Source: Glycocaulis profundi (lineage in GTDB: Bacteria > Pseudomonadota > Alphaproteobacteria > Caulobacterales > Maricaulaceae). Taken from it: DNA of 64,000 nt. Each line of letters begins with the position of its first letter. Positions within the stretch are counted from its first letter, which is position 1. The notes under the pieces were generated by a model. It saw only the letters and a list, made by a program, of their open reading frames with translations, did not search any database and was not told where the DNA came from. Of the stretch, positions 47,345-57,889 are shown piece by piece. The position numbers and the translations under genes are program-made. Where the stretch lies: positions 62,001 through 126,000 of the forward strand of contig VJOU01000008.1 of NCBI GenBank assembly GCA_007050995.1, in the 5' to 3' direction.

Positions 47345-49297
47345 ATGGCGGCCAGACGCCGGCGCGCGCCGGACCCGAAACCCCGCTTCTCCCTGCTCGG
47401 CGCGGCGATCCGCGGCGGGGCGGCGCTGTGCGTGCTGTTCATGCTGATCGGGGCCTTCCTGGTGATCGCCATCGCGCGCGACCTGCCCGACCCCCGCGCG
47501 ATCGAGCCCGCGCCGCGCACCGGCGCGATCACCCTGCTGGACCGCGAAGGCCGGGTCATCACCCATCGCGGCTCGGGCACGGTGGCCGCGGTCAGCGCGA
47601 ATGCGCTGCCCGACAATCTGGTCGATGCGGTGCTGGCGGTCGAGGACCGGCGGTTTTATTCCCACTGGGGCATCGACCTGATCGGCACCACGCGCGCGGC
47701 GCTGGCGAACGCGCGGGCGGGACGGGTGGTGCAGGGCGGCTCCACCATCACCCAGCAGCTGGCCAAGAACCTGTTCCTGACCCCTGAGCGCACCATGCGG
47801 CGCAAGGCCGAAGAGCTGATGCTCGCCTTCTGGTTGGAGCGTCATTATTCCAAGGACGAGATCCTCGCGCTGTATCTCAACCGGGTCTATTTCGGCGCGG
47901 GCGCCTGGGGGGCGGAGGACGCCTCGCGGCGCTATTTCGGCAAGGCGGCGGGGGAGCTGGAGATCGGCGAGGCCGCGCTGCTGGCGGGGCTGCTCAAGGC
48001 GCCCTCGCGCTATTCGCCGTCCAACGACGCCCAGCGCGCGGCGGTGCGCGCGACGGTGGTGCTCGACCTGATGCACGGCACGGGGCGGATCACCGAGGCC
48101 GAACGCATCGCGGCGGCGTCCGCGCCCATACGCGTCTCGCGCGGCGCTTCCAGCCCCGGCGCGGGCTGGTTCGCCGACTGGGTGCTGCCCGAGGTGCGCT
48201 CGCTGGCCCGGCTCTACGCGCCCGACTATCACGGCGATCTCGTCGTGCGCACCACGCTGGACGTCTCCGCCCAGAGGGCGGCGGAAAACGCTCTGCGCTG
48301 GGGGCTGTCCGAGCCTGAGGTGGCGCGCGGCGCGACCGCGGGCGCCATCGTGGCGCTGGACGGCTCGGGCGGAGTGGCGGCGATGGCGGGGGGCACGGAC
48401 TATGCCCGCTCGCCCTTCAACCGCGCGGCCAGCGCGACCCGTCAGCCGGGCTCGGCGTTCAAGGCCTTCGTCTATGCGTCCGCTTTCGAGGCGGGGTATT
48501 CGCCCGACCACCGCTTCATCGACCAGCCTGTGACCTACGGCAACTGGAGCCCGTCCAACTGGGAGGGCCGGTATGAGGGCGAGATGACGCTGGAGCGCGC
48601 CTTCGCTCGGTCGTCCAACTCCATCGCGGTCCAGCTCGCCGAGCAGAGCGGGCGGGGCCATGTCATCCAGCTCGCCCGGCGGCTGGGCATCGAAAGCCCG
48701 ATGCAGAACACCCATGCGCTGACGCTGGGCGCCTACGAGGTCACGCCGCTGGAGATGGCGGTCGCCTACACCCCGTTCATGAACGGCGGCTACCGGGTGG
48801 ACGCCCACGGCGTCGAGATGATCGCCAGCCCCGACGGGCGGGTGATGTACGAGCGCGAGGACGAGCGCGGCTACAAGGTGCTGGCCGACCGGGTGGTGGC
48901 GCAGATGGAGCGCGTGTTCGCGGCGGTCACCGGCTATGGCACGGGCCGGGCGGCGAATGTCGAGGGCCGCACGGTGCGCGGCAAGACCGGCACCACCAAC
49001 AGCTTCCGAGACGCCTGGTTCGCCGGCTGGGCGGACGGGATGAGCGCGGCGGTCTGGATCGGCCATGACGACAACCGCTCCACCAACGAGGGCTCGGGCG
49101 GGGCCGGTCCGGCGCGCATCTTCGCGCGCTTCATGGAGGCCGCGCCCGCCTATGAGCGGATCCGCGAGCCGGACGCCATCGGGCGCACGCTGGCGGAGAT
49201 CCTGCCCGAACTGGACGAGCCCGGACCCGCGCCGGAGCCCGCCGAGGCCGCGGACGCAGATCCCATCGCCTCGCTGCTGGGCCGGATCGACCGCTAG
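47345..49297 (+). CDS. Class A penicillin-binding protein (transglycosylase/transpeptidase)
   Basis: 650 residues, PBP1 family, with an N-terminal helix (LCVLFMLIGAFLVIAI) anchoring it to the inner membrane. The GT51 domain has catalytic Glu100 in VEDRRFYSHWG and GGSTITQQLAKN. The transpeptidase has SxxK at Ser370-Lys373 (GSAFK), SSN (RSSNS) and KTGTT. It polymerises and crosslinks peptidoglycan. The protein is shorter than PBP1a of E. coli (850) and lacks the OB insert, closer to PBP1C/Pbp of Caulobacter. It has no C-terminal fibronectin or PASTA region. The start ATG 47345 has no strong RBS; others upstream are not better. Confidence 0.93.
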   Translation: MAARRRRAPDPKPRFSLLGAAIRGGAALCVLFMLIGAFLVIAIARDLPDPRAIEPAPRTGAITLLDREGRVITHRGSGTVAAVSANALPDNLVDAVLAVEDRRFYSHWGIDLIGTTRAALANARAGRVVQGGSTITQQLAKNLFLTPERTMRRKAEELMLAFWLERHYSKDEILALYLNRVYFGAGAWGAEDASRRYFGKAAGELEIGEAALLAGLLKAPSRYSPSNDAQRAAVRATVVLDLMHGTGRITEAERIAAASAPIRVSRGASSPGAGWFADWVLPEVRSLARLYAPDYHGDLVVRTTLDVSAQRAAENALRWGLSEPEVARGATAGAIVALDGSGGVAAMAGGTDYARSPFNRAASATRQPGSAFKAFVYASAFEAGYSPDHRFIDQPVTYGNWSPSNWEGRYEGEMTLERAFARSSNSIAVQLAEQSGRGHVIQLARRLGIESPMQNTHALTLGAYEVTPLEMAVAYTPFMNGGYRVDAHGVEMIASPDGRVMYEREDERGYKVLADRVVAQMERVFAAVTGYGTGRAANVEGRTVRGKTGTTNSFRDAWFAGWADGMSAAVWIGHDDNRSTNEGSGGAGPARIFARFMEAAPAYERIREPDAIGRTLAEILPELDEPGPAPEPAEAADADPIASLLGRIDR

Positions 49298-49389
49298 GGG
49301 CTTTTTCGCGCTCGCAACAGGCCGGACCACGCGCTAGGCTTGCGCGGATTGATCCGGCTTGTCCGGGACCTGCCCTGAAGGACGCTTCC

Positions 49390-50916
49390 ATGAGATTTTC
49401 CGCCCTGTGCGCCGTGAGCGCGCTCGCCCTGTTCACCGCCGCCTGCGGGGAGCGCGACGTCGCCGACGAACCGCCCGTCACCCAGGTCACCGAGGCCGAG
49501 GCCCAGAGCGGCCTCGCCGCGCTGGGGCTGGAGGAGCCCGGCGTGGCGAACTGGGAAAGCCGCGAGTATGACGACGGGGTCTACACCTTCACCGGCTTCA
49601 CCCTGGACCGTGACGAGGGCGCCAGCCAGCAGGCCGACCGCCTGATCGTGGCCGCCCCGCGGGTCGAGGACGGCGGCCCGGCCTTCGACCGCATGGTGTT
49701 CGAGAACCTGCGCGGCTCGGCGGACGAGGACGGCGCGGTGACCGTGGGCGAAATCCGCGTCGAGCGGCCCGGCCCGGATCTGGCTCGCGCTGTGGCCGCC
49801 AGCTTCACCGGCGAGGACGAGGACTTCTCCGACCTGTCCGATCTGGCGCGCTACAGCTTCGCCGAATTCAGCGCGACCGACATCGCGTTCACCGAAGAGG
49901 GCGACAGCCAGTCACAGGGCGGAATCGCGTATTTCGGCGCCACCGGGTTCGACGGCGAGCGGCTGGAGAACGCCCGGATCGAAAATCTCTCGCTGGACGC
50001 GGTCGAAGACGGCCAGACCGTCCGGGTGCGCCTGTCCGAAGCCAGCATCGAGGGCGTGGGCTCGGCCTTCTTCCAGATGCTCGCCGCCAGCGCCGATGGC
50101 GGCGCGCCCGACATGAGTGCCTTCACCGGCCCGGTCACCCCCGCCGACGCTTGGGAGCGGTTCGCGGTGCGCGGGCTGGAGGTGGATGCCGACGGCCTGT
50201 CCGTGCGGATGCCTGAAATCACCGGCGAGACCGACGAGGAACGCGGCGGCGCCGTGCGCAGCGTCATGGTGATGGACGAGCTGACCGTGGAGGCCGCCCC
50301 CGAGGGCGAGACCGGCACGATGCTCGCCGGGGTGCTGCAGGGGCTGGGCTATGACAGCTTCCACGTCTCCATGCGCGGCGAGCAGGTCTATGACCCCGCC
50401 GCCGACCGCGTCCGCACGGACGGAGACAATTTCATCGAGCTGCGCGAAGGCTTCCGCATGACCTTCGAGCAGGATTTCAGCGGGGTGCAGGCCTATAGCG
50501 ACCGTCTGGCCGCCGCGGCCGCCGAAGGCCGGCTGGATGACGGCGAGCCGCCCGCGGACGTGTTCGAGCCGCTGATGCTGCACTCCATGGAGTTCCGGCT
50601 GGAGGACCAGTCCCTGCTCGAGCGCGCGCTGACCATGGCCGGCGCGGCCCAGGGCATGAGTGCCGAAGAGATGCGCGCCCAGTCCGCCGCTCTGATCGGC
50701 ATGGGCCTGATGATGGCCCCCGCCGAGCTGCCCCGGCCCTTCCTGGCGTCCCTGAGCGAGGCGCTGACCCGCTTCGTGGGCGAGGGCGGCACGCTGGTGA
50801 TCCGCATGGAGCCGGAGGAGCCCTACTCCTTCGCCAACTTCATGAACGCCGGGCCGTCAGGACCGGACCTGACCGCGCTGGGCCTGACCGTCCGCGCCGA
50901 GCCGCCTCAGGACTGA
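49390..50916 (+). CDS. Large lipoprotein of unknown family
   Basis: 508 residues with a lipobox (FTAAC, Cys19) and a very acidic mature part rich in beta-strand patterns. Repeating phrases such as DGVYTFTGFTL, ARIENLSLDAVED, GLEVDADGLSVRMPE and MVMDELTVEAAPEG suggest an AsmA- or DUF-like repeated beta domain. The C-terminal third is helical (AAQGMSAEEMRAQSAALIGMGL). I recognise no family. It follows the PBP gene by 92 bp and overlaps the convergent CitE-like gene by 10 bp at the 3' end. Confidence 0.75.
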   Translation: MRFSALCAVSALALFTAACGERDVADEPPVTQVTEAEAQSGLAALGLEEPGVANWESREYDDGVYTFTGFTLDRDEGASQQADRLIVAAPRVEDGGPAFDRMVFENLRGSADEDGAVTVGEIRVERPGPDLARAVAASFTGEDEDFSDLSDLARYSFAEFSATDIAFTEEGDSQSQGGIAYFGATGFDGERLENARIENLSLDAVEDGQTVRVRLSEASIEGVGSAFFQMLAASADGGAPDMSAFTGPVTPADAWERFAVRGLEVDADGLSVRMPEITGETDEERGGAVRSVMVMDELTVEAAPEGETGTMLAGVLQGLGYDSFHVSMRGEQVYDPAADRVRTDGDNFIELREGFRMTFEQDFSGVQAYSDRLAAAAAEGRLDDGEPPADVFEPLMLHSMEFRLEDQSLLERALTMAGAAQGMSAEEMRAQSAALIGMGLMMAPAELPRPFLASLSEALTRFVGEGGTLVIRMEPEEPYSFANFMNAGPSGPDLTALGLTVRAEPPQD

Positions 50917-51761
50917 GCGGCCTTCAGCATCGCCCGGGCGCGGTCGAGATGCAGCCGTTCGGCCATCTCGCCGCGCACGGGGATCGCGCCTTTTCCCGCA
51001 TTGGCCGGATCGGCGAACGCCGCCTGGACCGCCCGCGCCCAGTCCAGCTCGGCCTCGGTCGGCGCGAAGGCGGCGTTCGCCGGGCCGACCTGAGAGGGGT
51101 GGATCAGGGTCTTGCCGTCAAACCCCATGGCCCGGCCCGCCCGCGCCTCGGCGGCGAACCCGTCCGCGTCGGTGTGGGCGTTGAACACCCCGTCCAGCGC
51201 CGCCGCCCCGCAGGCCCGCGCCGCCAGCACGATGGCGGCCAGATGCGGCGCCATCGCCGCCCGCGCGCCCTCAGGGGGCAGCCGGAGCAGGGCGGACAGG
51301 TCGTTCGTGCCCGCGATCAAGGCCTGAAGGCGGGCGTCCTCGGCGGCGGCGGCGATCTCGGCCAGGCGCAGGACGGCGAGCGGGGTTTCGATCATCGCCC
51401 AGACCGGGCCGCGATAGCCGCCCTCGTCCAGCGCCTCGCGCGCCGCCATCAGTCCCGCCGCGCCCTCCACCTTGGGGATCACCACTGCGTCGGGCGCGAT
51501 GTCCGCGCAGGCCGCGGCGTCCGCCTCGAACCCGTCCGTGCCCAGAGCGTTGATCCGCACGGCCCGCACCGCGCCCGCGCCGCGCCAGCTTTCCAAGGCG
51601 CCGCGGGCCGCCTGCCGCGCGGCGGATTTGGCTTCAGGGGCGATGGCGTCCTCCAGATCGAGGATCAAGGCGTCCGCGCCCAGCCCGGCGGCTTTTTCAA
51701 TCGCCCGCGCCCGGTCGGCGGGCACGAACAGGACCGATCTCAGAGGGGCGTGGCCGGACAT
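50907..51761 (-). CDS. CitE/HpcH-type CoA ester lyase
   Basis: 284 residues from ATG 51761 (AAGGA upstream). TIM barrel lyase of the citrate lyase beta/malyl-CoA group: RSVLFVPADR, DLEDAIAPEAK (Mg ligand), KVEGAAGL, MIETPLAVL, GTNDLSAL and GFDGKTLIHPSQV. It probably cleaves or forms a malyl-CoA-type or citramalyl-CoA ester; no CitD/CitF genes are near, so it is not citrate lyase itself. It diverges from the pyridoxal kinase gene with 25 bp between start codons, so promoters must extend into coding DNA or be shared. Confidence 0.88.
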   Translation of the reverse strand: MSGHAPLRSVLFVPADRARAIEKAAGLGADALILDLEDAIAPEAKSAARQAARGALESWRGAGAVRAVRINALGTDGFEADAAACADIAPDAVVIPKVEGAAGLMAAREALDEGGYRGPVWAMIETPLAVLRLAEIAAAAEDARLQALIAGTNDLSALLRLPPEGARAAMAPHLAAIVLAARACGAAALDGVFNAHTDADGFAAEARAGRAMGFDGKTLIHPSQVGPANAAFAPTEAELDWARAVQAAFADPANAGKGAIPVRGEMAERLHLDRARAMLKAAQS

Positions 51762-51786
51762 GGATTTTCCTTCTAGACAGGGAGCC

Positions 51787-53346
51787 ATGACCCAGTCCGC
51801 CGCCGAACCCGCCGTCATCGTGCTGTCCTCGCTGGTCGCGGGCAGCCGTGTGGGCGGGGGCGTGGCGGCTTCGGTTCTGGCGCGCGCGGGCATCGTGCCC
51901 GAACACGTTCCCACCGTCACCTTCGGCCGCCACCCGGGACTGGGCGCGCCGGGCGGCGCGGCGGTGGCCGACGAAGCCTTCGCCGGGGCGCTGGACGGGC
52001 TGATCGCGAACGGTCGCCACCGGGCCGCGCGGGCGGTCCTGACGGGCTATTTCGCCAGCCCCGCGCAGGTGCGCGCCGCCGCGGACCTGATCGACCGGGC
52101 GCGGGCGGAGACCCCGGACATTCTCGTGCTGGTCGACCCCATTCTGGGCGACGGCGCGCCGGACGGGGGCGGCGCGGGGCTTTACCTGCGGCCAGAGACC
52201 GCCGCGGCGGTGGCCGAGCACCTGATCGCCCGCGCGGACGTCATCACCCCGAACGCCTTCGAGGCGGCCTTCCTGACCCGCCGGGCGATCACCGACGCTT
52301 CGGACGCGGCGGCAGCCGCCGCGGCGCTGGGCCGGTCCGCCATCATCACCTCGGTTCCGGCGGGCGAAGACCGGCTGGCGGTGGTCGCCTGTCAGGCTGG
52401 CGCGGTGCGCGTCGGGGAGACCGAGCGCCATGAAGGGGTGCCCCACGGCACGGGCGATCTGTTCGCCGCCCATGTGCTGACGGCGATGCTGGACGGCGCC
52501 GGGCTGGATGCAGCGGCGGGGATCGCGGCGGGCGCGGTGCGGGCCGCCATCGAGGCGGCGCTGGCCGCGGGGCTGGATGATCTGCCCGTGTTCGGTCCTG
52601 CGGGGCGGACCCTGTTCATGCGCGCGCCGGGCACGAAGCCGCCCGCCTGGGTGATGGGGCTGGACGGCTGTCCGGCGGGCTGGGCGGGGGTGATGATCGA
52701 CCTCAATGGAACCGAGCCGCCGCGCCTGCGGATATTCGACAGCTTCCAGGCCGCGCTGGACGCGCCCGAGCGCGCCCACGTCATCGCCGTGGACATGCCC
52801 ATCGGCTTCGAAGACGCCGCCAGCGGGTCAGGGCGGGCCTGCGAGCGGGAGGTCAGGAAATATATCGGACCGCGCCGGTCATCGGTCTTCGCCTCGCCCC
52901 TGCGCGGCGCTCTGTATGCGGAGGATTACCCCGCCGCGAACATCGCGAACCGGGCGGGCGGGGGAAAGGGGCTGTCCAAGCAGTGCTGGATGATCGCCCC
53001 GAAAATGCGCGAGATCGACGCAGCGATGACGCCTTCTCTGGAGGGCTGCGTGCATGAGGTGCATCCCGAGGCCAGCTTCACCGCCCTGTCCGGCGCGCCG
53101 ATGGCCTGGCCCAAGCGGACGGCTGAGGGCCGGGCCGAGCGGCTGGCCGTTCTGCGGCGGGCGGGGTTCGACGTGTCGCTGATCGATCCGCATGGTTTCC
53201 CGAAGTCGCAGGCCGCGCCGGACGATCTGGTGGATGCGGCGGTCTGCGCGCTCAGCGCGGCCCGGATCGCGGGGGGCGCGGCGGTCTGTTTTCCGCAAAA
53301 CCCGCCGCGGGACGGGCGGGGGCTGCGCATGGCGATCTTCGCCTGA
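51787..53346 (+). CDS. Pyridoxal kinase-like domain fused to DUF429 (RNase H-like) domain
   Basis: 519 residues in one unbroken frame from ATG 51787 (GGGAG upstream). Residues 8-270 resemble PdxY/PdxK of the ribokinase clan: VLVDPILGD, VITPNAFEAAFL and the anion hole PHGTGDLFAA. Residues 285-519 match DUF429: MGLDGCPAGWAGVMID, IAVDMPIGF, and a C-terminal APDDLVDAAVCALSAARI. DUF429 has an RNase H-like fold of uncertain activity. The link at residues 275-285 is short (RAPGTKPPAW). A function joining B6 salvage to a nuclease-like domain is not known to me; the fusion may be real or a recent gene joining. Confidence 0.8.
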   Translation: MTQSAAEPAVIVLSSLVAGSRVGGGVAASVLARAGIVPEHVPTVTFGRHPGLGAPGGAAVADEAFAGALDGLIANGRHRAARAVLTGYFASPAQVRAAADLIDRARAETPDILVLVDPILGDGAPDGGGAGLYLRPETAAAVAEHLIARADVITPNAFEAAFLTRRAITDASDAAAAAAALGRSAIITSVPAGEDRLAVVACQAGAVRVGETERHEGVPHGTGDLFAAHVLTAMLDGAGLDAAAGIAAGAVRAAIEAALAAGLDDLPVFGPAGRTLFMRAPGTKPPAWVMGLDGCPAGWAGVMIDLNGTEPPRLRIFDSFQAALDAPERAHVIAVDMPIGFEDAASGSGRACEREVRKYIGPRRSSVFASPLRGALYAEDYPAANIANRAGGGKGLSKQCWMIAPKMREIDAAMTPSLEGCVHEVHPEASFTALSGAPMAWPKRTAEGRAERLAVLRRAGFDVSLIDPHGFPKSQAAPDDLVDAAVCALSAARIAGGAAVCFPQNPPRDGRGLRMAIFA

Positions 53347-53385
53347 GCGCTTGCGCCCGCCCTTCAGCGCAGCTAGTCGGACACC

Positions 53386-54519
53386 ATGAGCATCGAGATC
53401 CACGGAAAAGTCGCGCCCGGCTTCGAGCCCGTCGCGGACGCCTTCGCCGAAAACTTCGCCGAGCGCGGCGAGATCGGCGCCGCCTTCGCCCTGCATCAGG
53501 ACGGCGAGACGCTGGTCGACATCCATGCCGGCCATGCCGACCGGAAGAAGAGCCGGGCGTGGCAGGCCGACACGCTGGTCCCGGTCTTCTCCACCGGCAA
53601 GGCGGTGACCGCCCTGGTCATGGCCTGGCTGGTCGATCAGGGCCGGATCGCGTACGGCACGCCGCTGGCCGAGGTCTGGCCGGAATTCGCGGCCCAGGGC
53701 AAGGACGCGGTGACGCTGGCTCAGGCGCTGTCCCATCAGGCGGGCCTGCCGGGCATTCCCGACGAGATGGAGCCCGCCGAGTGGTTCGACCGCGAGGCCA
53801 TCGAGGCGCGGCTGGCGGCCATGGCCCCGATGTGGCCTCTGGGCGAGGGCTCGGGCTATCACCCGATAACCTTCGGCTTCCTCGCCGACGCCGCGGCCCG
53901 GCGCGTGGACGAGAAGGGCCGCACCGTGGGCGGGATCCTGCGCGAGGAGATCGCGGGTCCGCGCGGGATCGACGTGTTCATCGGCACGCCCGAGAGCGAG
54001 CACGACCGCTGCGCCGAACACGCCCTGCCCCCGCGCGCGCCCAATCTGGGCACGATGAATCCGTACAAGGAGGCCGCCTTCCTCAAGCCCTGGTCCAGCC
54101 CCGGACGGCGCGGCGCGGCCGAGTGGCGCAAGGCGGAATTCCCCGCCGCGAACGCCCACGCCACCGCGCGCGGCATCACCGAGCTGATGGGCGTCTTCGC
54201 CAACAAAGGCCGTCTGCGCGATGAGAGACTGGTCTCCGAGGCGGTGATCGACGAGGCCATGGCCGAGCGCGTGTCGGGGCCGGACAAGGTGCTGCCCTTC
54301 GACCTGTCACTGGCGGCGGGCGTGATGATCAACCGCGGCAGCGGCCATTACGGGCCGGAGCCGGAGGCCGTGGGCCATTACGGCTTCGGCGGAAGCTGCG
54401 GCTTCGCCGATCCGGCGCGCGGGCTGTCGGGCTCATATGTGATGAACCGGCAGATGGACGTGCTGGTCGGCGACGCCCGCGCGGTGGCGCTGATCGAGGC
54501 GGCCTACGGGTGTCTGTGA
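53386..54519 (+). CDS. Serine hydrolase, class C beta-lactamase/EstB-like
   Basis: 377 residues without a signal peptide. Catalytic Ser69 and Lys72 in FSTGK, a Tyr in GSGYHPITFG and the late HYGFGGSCGF are consistent with the beta-lactamase-related esterase family, where HxG replaces KTG. It may hydrolyse esters; a true beta-lactamase would be exported. The stop at 54517-54519 and the pntB stop at 54520-54522 share the palindrome TGATCA with no gap. Confidence 0.87.
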   Translation: MSIEIHGKVAPGFEPVADAFAENFAERGEIGAAFALHQDGETLVDIHAGHADRKKSRAWQADTLVPVFSTGKAVTALVMAWLVDQGRIAYGTPLAEVWPEFAAQGKDAVTLAQALSHQAGLPGIPDEMEPAEWFDREAIEARLAAMAPMWPLGEGSGYHPITFGFLADAAARRVDEKGRTVGGILREEIAGPRGIDVFIGTPESEHDRCAEHALPPRAPNLGTMNPYKEAAFLKPWSSPGRRGAAEWRKAEFPAANAHATARGITELMGVFANKGRLRDERLVSEAVIDEAMAERVSGPDKVLPFDLSLAAGVMINRGSGHYGPEPEAVGHYGFGGSCGFADPARGLSGSYVMNRQMDVLVGDARAVALIEAAYGCL

Positions 54520-55922
<1,403 letters not shown>

Positions 55923-55926
<4 letters not shown>

Positions 55927-56264
55927 TGCTCCGTCTCCGGCTTCGGCGCGGCGGGTTTTTCTTTCTTCTTGTACATCGCCAGCATGCGCTGGGTGACGAG
56001 GAAGCCGCCGAAGATGTTCACGCTGGCCAGCATCACGGCCACGAAGCCCAGCCCCTGGGCGAAGCCCGCGCCGTCGCCCGCGCCCGCCGCCGCGGCGCCC
56101 ACCGCCAGCAGCGCGCCGACGATGATCACCGAGGAGATGGCGTTGGTCACGCTCATCAGCGGGGTGTGCAGGGCCGGGGTCACCGACCAGACCACGTAAT
56201 AGCCCACGAAGATCGCGAGCACGAAGATCGCCAGCCGGTAGATGTTCGGATCGACCGCTTCCAT
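55923..56264 (-). CDS. pntAB: NAD(P) transhydrogenase subunit alpha, part 2 (membrane)
   Basis: 113 residues with three to four membrane helices, matching the C-terminal membrane segment of E. coli PntA. The family motif [21 protein letters not shown] is seen as [20 protein letters not shown], and [20 protein letters not shown] closes the protein. It forms part of the proton channel with PntB. It starts 11 bp after pntAA and overlaps pntB. Confidence 0.95.
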
Positions 56265-56275
56265 CAGATGTCTCC

Positions 56276-57400
56276 TCAGTCCGCCAGGCTGGGATGGATC
56301 ACGGCGCCATCCCGGGTCAGGGCCATGCCCTTGATGATGTCGTCGTCCCAGTGGGGGGCGCGCGCGCCGTCCTCGCCCGCCAGCAGCGGGCTGAGATTGA
56401 CGAAGTTCTTGGCCAGAAGCTGGGAGGCGTCCGCGGCCAGCCGTCCGGGCAGGTTGGTGAAGCCCGCGATCTTCACCCCGCCATGCTGGATGATCTGGTC
56501 GGGCACGGTCAGCTCGCAGTTCCCGCCTGCGCCCGCGGCCAGATCGATGATCACCGCGCCGGGCTTCATGGTCTCCACCATCGCCTTTTTGATCAGGCGC
56601 GGGGCGGAGCGGCCGGGGATCAGGGCGGTGGTCACCACCACGTCCTGCTTTGCGATGTGGCTGGCGACCAGATCGGCCTGCTTGGCCTGATAGGCCTCGC
56701 TCATCGGCTTGGCGTAGCCGCCCGCCGTCTCGGCCTGCCGGAACTCCTCGTCCTCGACGGCGACGAATTTCGCGCCCAGCGAGGCGACCTGCTCCTTGGC
56801 GGCGGGGCGGACGTCGGTGGCCGACACGATGGCCCCCAGCCGCCGGGCGGTGGCGATGGCCTGAAGCCCCGCGACCCCGGCGCCCATCACGAAGGCCTTG
56901 GCCGCGGCCACGGTGCCCGCGGCGGTCATCATCATGGGGAAGGCCCGGCCATAGATCGAGGCGGCCTCGATCACGGCGCGATAGCCCGCGAGATTGGACT
57001 GGCTGGACAGCGCGTCCATGGACTGGGCGCGGGTGATGCGGGGGGTGAATTCCATCGACATGGCGTCGATGCCGCGGCGGGCGCAGTCCTGGGCGAAGGC
57101 CTTGTCGCCGTGAGGCTCGATCAGGCCGACCAGCGCGGTCCCGCGCGGCAGGGCGGACAGGGTCTCCTCGTCCGGTCTGCGCACGGTGAACAGCACCTCC
57201 GCCGCGCCCAGAACCGCCTCGCGGGCGGCCAGCGTGGCGCCGGCCTCCTCGTAGGCGGCGTCGGGATAGTTGGCGTGCCCGCCCGCGCCGCGCTCGACCG
57301 TGACCGCGTGACCGGCCGTGATCAGGGCCTTGGCCGCGTCCGGCGTTATGGCCACACGGCCTTCGCCTTCAAGGCGTTCGGCGACGACGGCTATGCGCAT
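56276..57400 (-). CDS. pntAA: NAD(P) transhydrogenase subunit alpha, part 1 (NAD-binding)
   Basis: 374 residues resembling alanine dehydrogenase. It binds NAD(H) on the cytoplasmic side and passes hydride to domain III of PntB. N-terminal [19 protein letters not shown] and the Rossmann [18 protein letters not shown] are conserved, as is the [20 protein letters not shown] loop. It is the first transhydrogenase gene of the operon and lies 98 bp after the subunit IV-like gene. Confidence 0.95.
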   Translation of the reverse strand: MRIAVVAERLEGEGRVAITPDAAKALITAGHAVTVERGAGGHANYPDAAYEEAGATLAAREAVLGAAEVLFTVRRPDEETLSALPRGTALVGLIEPHGDKAFAQDCARRGIDAMSMEFTPRITRAQSMDALSSQSNLAGYRAVIEAASIYGRAFPMMMTAAGTVAAAKAFVMGAGVAGLQAIATARRLGAIVSATDVRPAAKEQVASLGAKFVAVEDEEFRQAETAGGYAKPMSEAYQAKQADLVASHIAKQDVVVTTALIPGRSAPRLIKKAMVETMKPGAVIIDLAAGAGGNCELTVPDQIIQHGGVKIAGFTNLPGRLAADASQLLAKNFVNLSPLLAGEDGARAPHWDDDIIKGMALTRDGAVIHPSLAD

Positions 57401-57498
57401 GGCGGAAAATCCCTCGAACCTCTGTCGAGGGGCACAATGCGCGAATCGCCACCGCCCGCAAAGCCCTCAGGGGGCGGGGCGGCAAGATTTCCGTAGGA

Positions 57499-57801
57499 TC
57501 AGGCTACAGGCCCGGAGAACAGCGAGACCAGCCCGCCCGCGATCACCGCGATGACCGCCATGACCACCAGCGAGGTCCAGTACAGGGTCTTCTGCTTGAG
57601 CGCGTAGCCCAGCGCGCCGCCGATCACGACGGTGCCGATCAGGGCTGCGAACCAGCCCGCCTGGGTGCCGAACACGACCGACAGGTAGAACACGATCAGG
57701 CCAGTGAGCAGGCCGGTCGTCATACCGGCCTTCATCACGCCGCTATAAACGCGCTTGTGGTCGGCCACGTCCATTTCGCCGCGGGTGTACTCGCTCGCCA
57801 T
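57499..57801 (-). CDS. aa3-type cytochrome c oxidase subunit IV-like protein, extended
   Basis: 100 residues. The N-terminus (ASEYTRGEMDVADHKRVYSGVMKAG) matches the small subunit IV of bacterial aa3 oxidases, usually about 50 residues with one helix. Here three helices follow (TGLLTGLIVFYLSVVF, FAALIGTVVIGGALGYAL and WTSLVVMAVIAVIAGGLVSL). It precedes pntAA on the same strand; this neighbourhood is common in alphaproteobacteria. No oxidase core genes are nearby, so the role in the oxidase is from family resemblance. Confidence 0.8.
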   Translation of the reverse strand: MASEYTRGEMDVADHKRVYSGVMKAGMTTGLLTGLIVFYLSVVFGTQAGWFAALIGTVVIGGALGYALKQKTLYWTSLVVMAVIAVIAGGLVSLFSGPVA

Positions 57802-57889
57802 CTCTGCTTCCCTGAACTCGTGGGTGTGTTCGTCAGAGGCGGATTATCATGCAGGGCCGCGGGGGGCAAGAAAGGGCGGCGCGCGCGGT

